64,000 bases of DNA from contig NC_133771.1 in the NCBI RefSeq assembly GCF_003597395.2, positions 61,717,289 to 61,781,288 on the forward strand, in the 5' to 3' direction. The number at the start of each line of letters is the position of its first letter. Position 1 is the first letter of the stretch. This stretch comes from Chelonoidis abingdonii. Lineage: Eukaryota; Chordata; Testudines; Testudinidae. Positions 11,860 through 23,558 of this stretch are shown one piece after another. Made by a program: the position numbers and the translations under genes. The notes beneath the pieces are model-generated. The model made no database searches, was not told the origin of the DNA, and worked only from the letters and a program-made list of their open reading frames with translations.

Positions 11860-12510
11860 CCCACATTGGCATACAAAGGGTTAATAGAGTCCTAAGGAAA
11901 CTGTGTGGGAAGCAGCCAATAGGAGAGAGGGGCTGCAAGGAGCAGCCAGTCATGGCCCAGTGGGTTCAGATAAAAGGAGCTGCAGGGCCAGAGTCAGTCT
12001 GTCACTGCTGGGAGCTTGAGGAGAGAAAACTGTGCCCTGATTAGGCTGCAACCCCACAGTACCTTGGACAGAGCAGTGCAGGCAGGGACCTGGGGAATAG
12101 AGAAGGAGCTCTGAACAGGCTGCTGGTACAAAGTAGGGTGCTGTGGCCATGGGGAAGTGGCCCAGAGAAATGCAGGGCTAATCAAGGCAAGGAACACAGT
12201 AGGTTACTGTGATTCAGAGGGTCTCTGGGCCAGGACCTGGAGCAGTTGGTAGGCCCAAGTCCCTCCCACTCACCACTCTGGAAGTGCCCAGATAGTTGAT
12301 GTAGATCCCCCAGAAGGTGACATGGCCAGAGGGTTGTGACTTGAAAAGGATGCCGCATTCCTTAGAGTGATGTGGGTCTGAGAGCAGCTGGGACAGCGAG
12401 CAAAGCACCATCGGGAGAGGGCATATCAACCTGCAGAGATAATCCCCAAGATGAACAGCAGGAGGCGTCACTGTGGTGGGTCATGCGCCGTCACACTACC
12501 ATGCCCCGTC
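11860..12510 (+). mobile_element. Candidate LTR-type retroelement fragment
   Basis: A promoter-like order is visible: GCAGCCAATAGGAG (CCAAT), GATAAAAGG at about 11969 (TATA-like), then GGGCCAGAGTCAGTCTGTCAC where a transcript start would lie. GC-rich sequence follows to about 12500. This resembles the U3-R layout of a retroelement LTR. Neither TG...CA ends nor target duplications were found, so the class and limits are uncertain. Confidence 0.4.
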
Positions 12511-12649
12511 ATGCTACCAATTCCTTGCTCATGTTTCACTTCTTTGCTACTTCTGCTAATTGTGTTTCTTTAGTCTATATTTAAACTGGTATTTTGTGTA
12601 AAATACCAGTGTTTTAATACTACTGGGTAAGACATACTTGGCTATACTT

Positions 12650-13060
12650 CTAGTGGATGTTAAAAAATGCTAGTTTGACCAAAAAAAGACTGTTAATCCA
12701 TTGCTTGTTAACTGTTATGGTTCTGGATAGGCTTTTTACCCATTGTAAATGTCTAATCAATTTTTGAATCCTATTAAGCTCTTGGCCTCAGTGATATCTT
12801 GTAACAAAGAGTTCCACAGGTTAAGTGTGCACTGTGAGGACAAGTATTTCCTTTTATCAGTCTTAAATTTACTCTCTTTCAATTTCATTGAGTGTTTCCT
12901 AGTTCATGTATTGTAATAAAGAGAGAATGAGTGTCCAATCTAGCCTCTTTCTGTCATTCATTATGTTAAGTATCTTTCTAATGTTCCATCTTATTCCTCT
13001 CATCTCTGATGCAAACAGTCCAGTCTTTTCAGTCTCTCAAGTTATGACACAAATTATACA
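12650..13060 (-). mobile_element. CR1-like LINE fragment, old
   Basis: The plus strand reads the complement of a CR1 3' coding region, with TAACAAAGAGTTCCACAGGT and GTCCAGTCTTTTCAGTCTCT phrases that correspond to the younger copies at 14700-14900 and 51840-52080. Diverged, with no open frame left. Confidence 0.6.
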
Positions 13061-14488
13061 TCCTAATGCATGTTAGATGGCACACCAGAGTTTGACCCTG
13101 ATCCTGCAAGATGGTAGGCTTGGATTTCTGTAATTTAGTCATTTCAGCAGGTACATAATAAATTAGAAGGATACAGTTAGACATTTTATTACCACCTTAA
13201 CCCTGGAGAAATGACCCATCTTAGAAAACCTATTTAATAGGCCTGTTCTTTTCCCAGCTATTCCTTACAATATATATGTGATCAGTTTCCTTTCTAGTGG
13301 TTTTTATATTCCTTGGTAAATTAGGCATTAAACTAATATTACACGTTCCATAAAATGCAAAATAAAAATAGAATATATCTTTTAGGCCCTGCCTTCCTTG
13401 GCAGATTTCCAGCCAGTGACATGAGAAAAACTCCAACCTGCAGTTATTTATTTGGACAATTTCAGATCCCTCCATTTCAGTACTGGAATTCAGAGGGCAG
13501 CACTAGTCTGACCTCCCATTATGAGAAATGGCTTCTTAAATTACCAAGCTCAAACTTCCAGCACTGGTTCTATCTTAAATCTCAGCATTTACTGGACAGG
13601 ATATGAAAGCAGAGTGTCCCAGGAGAATGCTATGGCAATGAAATCATTGTTTAGGATAGTTTTCGCCAGGTGCATTTTCCTTAGTAACTGTTAACTCCAT
13701 TTAGTTTTTATAACTAATCTTTCCCATCATGTAACATTCTGAAAATGTAAAATGATCATGTAGATAAACAAACAAAAAGATGGAAAACTAAACAAGTCAG
13801 TCAAAACCAGAGATATTAATAGAAAGGAACCAGATTTCTAGTTGGATTGAGAAGTTTTATAAGATCCTGTGCTTTTTAAACAGCCATTGCAAAAATAAAT
13901 AGTTTTTCTAATATTAACATTGAAACACGAGGGGCATGAGATGGCAAATGTGAATGCCCCCAATTTCCACATTAATTAAAAAAGTTTTCCAAACTCAGTT
14001 ATACGTTCCTTTACATTATTTCAAAGAGATCAGTTTATAATTTTAAGGCTCATTCCTGCACTTGCTACTCAGGCAGCATGCCCCAGTGAAGCCAATGGGA
14101 GTTTTGCCTGCGTAGGAAGTGCAGGAAAGACTGTAAACTAGACAAATAACAGCCAAGAGCACTTCACATTTACCTGTCAATCTGCCAAGGCTCAAATATA
14201 AAACACAGTGTGCAAAGTTGTGTCCATAAAAGGTCACATAAATTCCTTTCATGAAATCTAACACAATCAGCTATGCTGCCTACATTCAGCTATTGTCATG
14301 GCTAGGTTTTGTTCATGTTAAGATTTTATACTAAGAAAAGGAGAGTCTTATATAAAGAGCAAATTATATGTACCCTTTTATATAACTCTATACATTAATC
14401 CCTGGTACTCTAGTGAAGTTAGACCAGAGATGAATCTGGCCCATTCTGTTTAATTATGCCTACAGCTATTTTTCACATACATTTTTCC
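13061..14488. other. Intergenic, nothing recognised
   Basis: AT-rich DNA with no exon or RNA gene seen. A possible old repeat around 14045-14130 shows CCCCAGTGAAGCCAATGGGA. Confidence 0.35.
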
Positions 14489-16330
14489 ATACATAGATTC
14501 ATAGATTCTAGGACTGGAAGGGACGTCGAGAGGTCATTGAGTCCAGTCTCCTGCCCTCATGGCAGGACCAAATACTGTCTAGACCATCCCTGATAGACAT
14601 TTATCTAACCTACTCTTAAATATCTCCAGAGATGGAGATTCCACAATACCTCCCTGCAATTTATTTCAGTTTAACAACCCTGACATTAGGAACTTTGTTC
14701 CTAATGTCCAACCTAACCTCCCTTGCTGCAGTTTAAGCCCATTGCTTCTTGTTCTATCATTAGAGCTAGGTGAACAGTTTTCTTCTTTGCCTCCTTTATG
14801 CACCTTTAGATACCTGAAAATGCTAATCATTTCCCCTCTCAGTCTTCTCTTTTCCAAACTAAACAAACCCCAATTCTTTCAGCCTTCCGTTCATAGGTCC
14901 ATGTTCTCTAGACATTTAATCATTCTTGTTTTTTTCTGGACCCTCTCAATTTCTCCACCATCTTTTCTTGAAATGCGGTCCTAGAACTGGACACAATACT
15001 CAGTTGAGGCCTAAACAGTGCAGGATAGGAGCGGAAATGACTTCCGGTGTCATTGCCTCACAACACACCTTTAATGCATCCAGAATCATTTTCCTTTTTT
15101 GCAACAGATTACACGTTTGACCTCATATTAGCTTTGTGGTCCACTATACCCCTAGATCCCTTTCTGTCATACTACCTTCCTAGACAGTTCTGTTTTCCTT
15201 TCCCACATTTTGTATGTGTAAAGCTTGATTTTCCTTTCTAAGTGGAGCACTTTGATTTTGTCTTTGTTAAAATTACCTGTTTACCTCAGACCATCTCAAT
15301 TTTTCCAGATCATTTTAATTATGACCCTGTCCTCCAATCCCTCCCAGTTGTCATCTGCAAACTTAATAAGTGTACTTTCTATGCCAATATCCTAAGTCAT
15401 TGACGAGAATATTGAACAGAGCCGGTCCCAAAACAAACCCTTGCGAACCCCACTTGTTATACCTTTCCAGGCAGGATTGGTTAGCCATTTAAGAACCACG
15501 CTTCTGTAGTACAGTTATCCAGCCAGTTATGCACCCAGCCTTATCGTAGCCCAGCTGAATTAGTATTTGCCTTAAGTTTATCGATAAGAATATCATGTGA
15601 GACATTATAACATGCCTTACTAAAGTTAGGTATACCCATCAACCGCTTCTCCGCTTATCCACAGACTTCATTATCCTACAAAGAAGCTATCAGATTGGTT
15701 TGACATGATTTTTCTTACAAATCCATGCTGGCTATTCCCTATTCACTCTTACCCACCTTTCAAGTGTTCGCAATTATTTCCTTAATTGACTTTGCCCCTT
15801 ATCTTCCCTGGCACAGAAGTTAAACTAACTGGTCTGGTGTAGTTCTGGGTTGTTTTTATTTGCCCTTTTTATAGATGGCACTTAATTTGCCTTTTCCAAG
15901 TCTTCTGGAATCTCTCCTGTCGTGCCCTATGATTTTACCAAAGATTAATAGTAGAGGCCAGATACCTCCTCTATTACCTCCTTGATATTCTACGATGCAT
16001 TTCATCGGCCCCTTTGGTGACTTGCAGGCATCTAAATTTTCTAAGTGATTTTTAACTTGTTCTTTTTTTATTTTATCTTCTTAACCTACCCCCTTCCTAT
16101 TAGAATTCACTATGTTAGGCATTCCTTCAGACTTCTCAGTGAAGACTGAAACAAAGAAGTCATTAAGCATCTCTGCCATTTCCAAGTTTCCTATTACTGT
16201 TTCTCCCTCCTCACTGAGCAGTGGGCCTACCCTGTCCTTGGGCTTCCTCTTGCTTCTAATGTATTCCCTTTATTCACGTAGTTAGTCTGAGCTCATAATA
16301 TTATTCCACAACACCATCACTGTGATCCCT
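14489..16330 (-). mobile_element. CR1 LINE, 5'-truncated, minus strand
   Basis: The left end carries the CR1 3' terminal repeat ATAGATTCATAGATTCTAGG, followed by GGACTGGAAGGGAC. Rightwards the complement of reverse-transcriptase coding sequence follows, for example the GGTATACCCATCAACC region and the LINFVIFGQ-type end of the coding region. Many stops and frameshifts break it. About 1.8 kb of the 3' half of a CR1 remains. Confidence 0.8.
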
Positions 16331-17340
16331 GGTTTTTCTCTAACTGACAGTTCACTGAGAGATCAACAAGCTGCTGGGGAGAATTTATCATCCAAAAAGA
16401 CACATACTTCTCTTGAATTATACTGGCCACTAGTTGTTATTTGTGGCACATTGTAATATACTATACCCAACACATCCCCTTTTATCAGACATATGATTAA
16501 AGGATAATAATCATAACTGGTTTTCCTTGCTTTTGTTAACTTTTGTATTTCTTAAATATTTTACCCCCTATATGGAATTCCAAAATATTAACACACAAAG
16601 AATCTTGAAATGATGCAGGTTTAATTTCTGAACATGGATACACTGATTTGTAACCTCACTTTCATAAGTTCACATTCTGATGTCCAAGAACTTCAGTACA
16701 CATTTTGTGATGGCAGATCTACAGAAGGGATGGGAAAGATACTCTAAGGTATCGCTAAGGTCACAGGCAGCCCTGATATAGAGGCACAGTGTTAGAGTTG
16801 ATAGTTACAGATATGTTATAAAAGTGTATGGTTAGAGATATATTATATAAGTGGATGATCAAACCATATCTTCTTCATAGACAGTGGGTGCTAGTCCTAT
16901 ATATGGTACAATTAATGGTCCAGTGGGAAAGAACTTTAAAAGCCATTAGGTCAAATGCTGTCCCCATTCATCTCTTCCCTTGCGTATAAAAGGCCGTACA
17001 CACAATGAAACTGCCATGGTTACACTGCTTGGAGGGGACAAACTACAAAAAGACCAGGTAGGGGGACTCTGCTTTCATATGCTTCTCTCCAGTTAGGTTC
17101 AGAGAATGGCAGGGGGCAGCCACACGACACAAAGTCTCATAGTTATCAGCAGGTCATGACACAGGTCTATAGGGCTAAACAGCCTACACAGGGGCCTCAG
17201 ACATTAAACATCCTAGGACTAATTACACAAAATATATTGGTATTTTGATGGGCCACCACTGAAAAGCCTCCATGATACATTTATGGAGAGCATTACATTT
17301 GGGGGGGTTACATTCTAGTGGCTGCTAGTATATAATAACT
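16331..17340. other. Intergenic, possible LTR-like piece
   Basis: A TATAAAAGGCCG motif at about 16985 preceded by repeated GTTATAAAAGTG/TATTATATAAGTG phrases (about 16816-16858) could be remains of an LTR promoter. No ends or coding sequence were found. The rest is unremarkable. Confidence 0.25.
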
Positions 17341-17969
17341 AGGTCCCTACCAAATTCACAGTCCATTTTTGTCAATTTCATGATCACAGGATTTTAAAAA
17401 TCATAAATTTCAAGATTGGAGCTATTTAAATCTGAAATTTCACAGTGTGGTAATGGTTGGTGTCCTAACCCAAAAAGGTGTTTTGGTGGGGGGGGGGGGT
17501 TGCAAGGTTATTGTAGGGGGAATTGTAGAACTGCTACCCTGACTTCTGCGCTGCTGCTGGCAGCAGCATTGCCTTCAGAGCTGGGCAGCTGGAGAGTGGC
17601 AGCTGCTGGCTGGGAGCCCAGCTCTGAAGACGCAAAGCAGAAGTAAGGATGGCATGGTATGATATTACTACTCTTACTTCTGCACTGCTGCTGGTGGGGC
17701 GCTACCTTTAGAGCTGGGTGCCAAGCCAACAGCCGCCGCTCTCCAGCGGCCCAGCTCTGAAGGCAGCACAGAAGTAAAGGTGGGGATACTGCAACCCCCC
17801 TAAAATAACCTTGAAACCCCCCGCAACTCCCTTTTGGAACTGACCCCCAATTTGAGAAACGCTGGTCTTCCCCCATGAAATCTGTAGAGTATACTGTAAA
17901 AGCACACAGAAGACCAGATTTCACGGTCCATGACGCATTTATCATAGCCGTGAATTTGGTAGGGACCTA
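17341..17969 (+). mobile_element. Complete nonautonomous DNA transposon with TIRs
   Basis: The ends are AGGTCCCTACCAAATTCAC and its inverted complement GTGAATTTGGTAGGGACCT, flanked on both sides by AATAACT (17334-17340 and 17970-17976). The interior holds a G run at 17488-17499 and alternating CTTCAGAGCTGG/CAGCTCTGAAGG segments that form internal inverted repeats. No transposase is encoded. A diverged inverted copy sits at 113-529. A 7-bp flanking duplication is unusual for hAT (8 bp), so the superfamily is left open. Confidence 0.8.
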
Positions 17970-17976
17970 ATAACTT

Positions 17977-19481
17977 AACTTAAGTGACTGTTATTCTATG
18001 TCCACCTTTAGATGTGAGCACAACAGCCGGAAATGAACTGTGTTTATTGGGAGAAAGTAGAGTCTGAAGTAGAAGGATTTTTTAAATTTTGCAATTCTAC
18101 TCTGAAAAGTGACTTTGTAAAAGTGGCATTGGAGAAGTCTGCATCTCTCAATGATTCCCTATACAACGCTCTTGGTTTCAAAGTAAAAATATTGTTGTTT
18201 TTTCCCTAGTTTGCAGCTCTGCAAACTTAGCCTGAGATCTGAGGGTCAAGCTGGAGTCTTTCCTTTTAATATATCATCACCAATAATAAAGAGCCTGCAG
18301 TCCTAATTATGTCCTCAATAACACCTGTGCAACTCTATTATCTTCATGCCATGTCCTCAGTTACTACTATGCAGCCTTACTGAAGAGGAATGGGACTCTA
18401 GTCTGCATTCCTTGCATATCTAAAATTCCTATGGACGTCTATGCGAGTGAACAAGGAGTATAGGATCAGACATGAGCTAAGCTACTTAGTATAAAAGCAC
18501 TGTTTGTCGTTATACAGAGGTGTCAGTATAACCCACACACCTTCTGGGTGTGGTGTTGTGGTCCCATCTAGTGGCACTGAGACCACTTAGAGAGAGAGAT
18601 TAATGAGTTTGCTCTACAGACTAACAGACACTTCTGAAAATCAGACCATTTATTTAAATATCTATATACAGTAACAGACTTACAGATATAAGTTTAGGCC
18701 CCCATTTCTGAAAATTTTGGCCCAAGTGAAAAAATATACTTAGGTACTCCTGCACTGCCCTGTAGATCTGTGGCGCAGTGATCCCAGTGGGACACATACA
18801 CACCACCCACACAGCACATATTAGTACCCCACACTATAATTAGCAAAATGTGTCTCACTGTCTCTAAGAGATAACTGAGAAAGCCTTGATAACAGTGTTG
18901 GCCTGATCCCTACACAGCTTGTAATTTTTCCACTGAGCAGCTGAGATCAGTAAAATGTTTTAAGTATATATTTCCATTCATCATACTGTTGCAATAGATA
19001 AGATTGTGTGTGTGTGTGTGTATATGTGTCAGCCTTTCCATTATAAATGTCTGTTCCCAAGGGGGTAGACATCCACAATAAACGTTCACATTGTGATGAA
19101 CCTTGACATAGAAGCATTTTGTTTTTTAATCAAATTGATTAAAAAAAAATTGCAGTTAAAAGGGCTTGAGCCAACCTAAACAGTCTCCAGACCTGCCAGC
19201 ACATGAAAGCTCCCTGTGCTCTGAAGGAATGGAGGCTACTCACAGTTCTTCAGAGAAACCCTCTCTCTCAGCAGCTGAGAAATGCCTGATCAGGACTCTG
19301 CACCTCTTCCTTCTCCAGATAGGTGTCTGCCACAATCTCACTGTTCAGAATTACTTCAGTGAACTTTCTCAGGAAGTCCTAGAGACATCCTTTCATGGGA
19401 GTAAGCACTTCACTAGTTGATCCCACACCAGTCATCCACCCAATAACTTTAGATGGACCATAGCCAAGAGTTTACTCTAAA
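17977..19481. other. Intergenic, nothing coding recognised
   Basis: AT-rich with a TG microsatellite at 19005-19020. An 84-codon open frame around 19166-19420 shows no recognisable domain and is likely chance. Confidence 0.35.
19005..19020. repeat. (TG)n microsatellite
   Basis: Eight TG units followed by TATATGTG. Confidence 0.8.
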
Positions 19482-19733
19482 GGGCATTTCTACACTTACT
19501 TCCAGAGCAATCGATTCGGGGGGGTTGATTTATCGTGTCTCTCGTCGACGCTGGTACGAGCGAGAAGCGTAGGCGGAGTTGACAGAGGACGATCAGAAAT
19601 CAACTTACCCCAGTGAAGACATGACGGTGAGTAGCTCTAAGTACGTCAACTTCAGCTATGCTATTTTTATAGTTGAAGTTGTGTAACTTAGACCGACTTA
19701 GCTCACACATACACACACATGGTAGACCAGGCC
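19482..19733. mobile_element. PIF/Harbinger-like MITE
   Basis: The ends GGGCATTTCTACACTTAC and GTAGACCAGGCC are an imperfect terminal inverted repeat of the GGGC(A/C)TGTCTACAC type, flanked by TAA-type trinucleotides. The interior is rich in GTCGAC/CGATC-like motifs with internal inverted repeats, and no protein is encoded. The superfamily is inferred from the TIR style and TWA-like flanks. Confidence 0.7.
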
Positions 19734-20755
19734 TAAGGCTCTTCCCTAGTTGACAGATCTAGCCCCCGAGTCAGTAAAGAAGAGCCATTTATATTAGCCA
19801 CTTAGTTTCTTTGTTATTGTTTCGGTTTTTGTGAGGAACAAGCAGTTAGAAACTGCAGCTTTACCCTCTTAAGCTCTCCATAGCTGCTCTTCCTGCAAGC
19901 AGTGGACAAAGCAGGCAGCTGTCAAATGATGTTAGAAGGGAGCATTGCACAACTTTAAATGAGCATGTTCCCTAATTGATCAGCAACATAACAAAACAAT
20001 GGTAACCGGGACAACTTTAAGTGAGGAGTTACTGTAGAAAAGAACAGGCCTCAGACAGTTGGCTCTCCCTGCTGGGTCTACAGAATTGAGGATTTACTTC
20101 TTACCTCAAGGAAGGATTCCCATTTGCTACAGAGTACAAAACAGGTAAGAGTTTGTGTTTGATACAAACAGCTGCTACCTTAAATAATTGACGATGTGAT
20201 TTGCTGAATAAACACTGTAATCAAAGCACAAGTGATTTATTTTGGTTTATCTTTTTTAAAAAATAAGTGATCACAGCAGATGCTTTTTTTTGTTTTGGAG
20301 GGTTTTTTTGTCTTTTGGGAGTTTTTGTTTTGTTTTGTGTTATGCTTCAAACAGACTTTAGGAAAGCTAACCAAAAAGAGGTGTTTTACTAAGCAGGACT
20401 GTCTGAAAAAATCAATAAAAGACTGCAAACATATGCATGAAAGATGGACAATAATATATGTTGGAAACATACATTTAGTTCTGACTCACAAAGAACTCTC
20501 CCCACATAGATGACTTCTTGCAGTCAGATTTGACTGATCAGGGTCGTTTGTGCATATTTTGTCTGACTCACTTAGCAGTTATACAGCACCAGCTCCATCT
20601 CTTCAATATATAGCATAATTGGGACGTGATGGGGGGAGAGAAGAATAAGGCACTTGTATCTCAATGACAGAGGCTGCTGAAGCAACATGCAATAGTAAGG
20701 AACAATAATGATGCCAGGATGACAGTTTAGAGAAGTGATTTGGGGGCAGGGACCC
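19734..20755. other. Intergenic, nothing recognised
   Basis: AT-rich, with a T-rich GTTTTG tract at 20284-20340. No coding or RNA feature seen. Confidence 0.35.
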
Positions 20756-21030
20756 TAAGTTATAAGGCCAAAGGACCTGGCCAACTCCTGTATAACACGA
20801 CCATAGGACTTCCCTGAATAAATTCCTGTATGAACTAGAGCATATCTTTCAGAAAAACATCCTCTGGATATAAAAATTGCTAGTGATGAAGAATCCATGA
20901 CAACCCTTGGTGAGTGGTTCCAATATTATCCTCACTGTTAAATTGCACCTTATTTTCAGTCTGAATGTGTCAGCTTGTCATTTGCAGTCACTGGATCTTG
21001 TTATACCTTGTCTGCTAGATCCTTTCAGCT
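20756..21030 (-). mobile_element. CR1-type LINE fragment
   Basis: The plus strand reads phrases typical of the complement of reptile CR1 3' regions: GACTTCCCTGAATAAATTCC, AGAAAAACATCCTCTGGAT, GATGAAGAATCCATGACAAC and GATCTTGTTATACC. Short and diverged. Confidence 0.55.
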
Positions 21031-23329
21031 TGGGATAGTCCTGCATGTAGTAGACGTGATATAGTAGATCTTATGTTTAGTCTCCTGAAGAAATGGTAGG
21101 TGCCTACAAGGCTTCCTTTACATCTTTCAGCAGTATCTTACAGTTGTATATCTGCAGAGGCTGGCATCTATATACGAACTGTGGATGAATGGTTCTATTT
21201 CCTACCAGTGACACCAGAGCATGACACTGGGCAGCTCAAGTCTGCAGGATATTTCCATCACTACTCCTGTTGTGAATGTGAGGGCTGTCTCAGTATGAAG
21301 GGAGAATGAAGGATGATTGTGCTGCAGCTTCATCATGTGATAACATTCAGTCAGCTCACCTTGTCTCATAGCAAGTGCCATGCACACCAGGCTCTCCCTC
21401 TCTTCTCCTGTCAATCCATTCCTTTAGCCTTCTCTCTTCACTATATTGTGCTCTCTTCATATGCTTTGACCCCCTCATACAGTAGTCTCCTCTCCTCCTC
21501 CAAATCCCTCAACACTCATTTTTAGGGTTGCGTTTTCACTAGTCTCTGCTTATTATAACAGGCGTGTACATGTGAAAATTCCTGGAAGTCTTAATGTGAA
21601 AATTATTTTATTCCTTCTCACTTCTCTGTTCTGTGCATTGCTCTGGAGCACACAGTGTCTATTTCTTGTCTAAGTAGCATTGCTTGGCTGTGGCACTACA
21701 ACTCCATGATTTCAACTTGGTAGTAGTGAGAGATGTCTGATGGTCAGAATGCTCTGCAACAAAATATGAAGTAGGCTGGCACCCAGTTCTGCCATCATTT
21801 TAGTTTCGTTAAGAGGAGAGAAGAAATGTTTAAAAACTTTAAACTTGCTTGTTGTCTTTAAAATTTGTTAATTGTGTGACAGTCTTATATGAATAGGCAA
21901 ACAAAAGATATTTTACAAATTGGAGGGGAAAAAAAAAAAAAAAAAAGACTGGGTAGAAGTTTTTCCCAAAATAAAAAGTTACTTTTCTGGGATATTTTAC
22001 TATGAAGGGTTCCTCCTACAAGATGACATGCACCTTGTTCAATTACATTCCAATTCTTTTCCATCAGCTACAGCACCTATCTGACTCTGGCTACAAAATA
22101 TGCTGTTTTGTTCCCTCACTGGTGCAATTATGTACACTATGATGCCTTTCTATTGTTAAATGAAGTATAGCAGTAGGTAAAAGCATTTTTAAAAAGAAAA
22201 AATCACCTCCATGATGTTGAGTCCTGCCCCACTCACTTATAACATTGCTCAGAAGCCAACACCATTCATTCTCTGTCATGGTAGGTGTCTGTGTACGTGC
22301 TACTACAATAGGGAACAATTTTGATTTATACTTCATTAGTAACCAAAGTCCTAAGTGTCTACTATTGTAAAACCACTGCAGCTGCATTAGTCATCAGAGC
22401 TGTTCTGGATTTATACCTGGAAAACTGAGATGAGACTATTACTGTGCTGGACTTTCCTCCTTCAGATTCATAGATTGCTTTACCCTATACCAAAACCCAA
22501 TATTGCTTCTAGATGTGAACATGACAACAAGAACCAAGTAGTTTACAGTTGACCGCTTTGATTTACTGTGATCAGTTTAGAAGCAGACTTATAGAAGTCA
22601 AAATGAATCAATTTCTGCTCATTTCAGCAGCAGTAAAAGAAACGCTTATCAAGTATACACACGAGCAGGGCAAGTTCACAGAAATAAGCTACAGAATTTA
22701 ATGAAATAGACAAACAAGTGTTTTTTAAGAAAAAGCACCAAGACGACCAACCAGTGATGTGAATTTAACCGAAAAGAGTTCCTGCCATCACCACCACAAA
22801 AAAAAAAACGTTATATAATAGGTATACTGTGTTCCCTTGCAGGCTCAATGATGCTGTCTTAGCTTGGTGAAACAGTGAGAGAAAAGATACTTTCTGTTAT
22901 TATTTTAAAACACATAGGAAATTCTACTCCTCCTGCAATATCTCAGTTTCTAGATACTTTAAACATGTTATTTTAAAACCAAAAAGCTTAACATATGGCT
23001 AATTAAACCTTCCAACTTGAATATTTTCTTCATTTCTGACCAAAGATAGTCATACTAAAAACTAGTTATTGATTAGAGGATTTTATTTTTCCTGTAAATT
23101 ACTGTAAGGTCTTACTAGCTTAGACTTCAAATAAACTAGAAATCAAAGTTAGACACTTTTATACTTTTTACTGAACTCTTCCTTTCTTGCAATTTATATG
23201 CAAGATGAGTTCTGCTTAAGCAGAGCACATATCATAATGAACACAGCTAGTCACACTTAATAAATACACATTCATTGTTCGGAACCTGAACTCTACGTAT
23301 GTAGACTGTGTTTGACAGATTCCCAAATT
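21031..23329. other. Intergenic between COL12A1 and COX7A2, nothing recognised
   Basis: AT-rich sequence with an A18 tract at about 21930-21947. No exon, RNA gene or repeat family was recognised. Confidence 0.35.
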
Positions 23330-23352
23330 ACACAAAATCATGTAAAAACTGC

Positions 23353-23358
23353 TTTATT
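23353..23358 (-). terminator. COX7A2: COX7A2 polyadenylation signal
   Basis: AATAAA on the reverse strand, about 140 nt past the stop codon. A GT/T-rich stretch (TTTTGTGTAATTTGGG) follows at the expected downstream-element distance, so cleavage near 23330-23345 is likely. Confidence 0.8.
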
Positions 23359-23499
23359 GGTTGCAGTTAACATGTTACAATAAATATTGATCCCAAACAT
23401 GAAATCAACCATTTATGACAAGGACAAGCAAGATCCCTGAAGAATTACATGAAATTGGACAAGCAGATGGTAATTAAGGAGGCATCTTGTAAACCGGAA

Positions 23500-23558
23500 T
23501 CATTTCATTTTCTTGGGCATTGCAGCTACAAACAGCTCATAAACAGCATAGCATGTTC
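23500..23558 (-). CDS. COX7A2: COX7A2 exon 4
   Basis: The acceptor TTTCAG precedes 23558. The exon completes a split glycine codon, encodes TCYAVYELFVAAMPKKMK and stops at TGA (23502-23500). It holds the end of the membrane helix and the short C-terminal tail. Confidence 0.95.

Noticed and set aside
20237..20513. Open frames on both strands around a T-rich tract
   Set aside because: Driven by the GTTTTG repeat; no domain.
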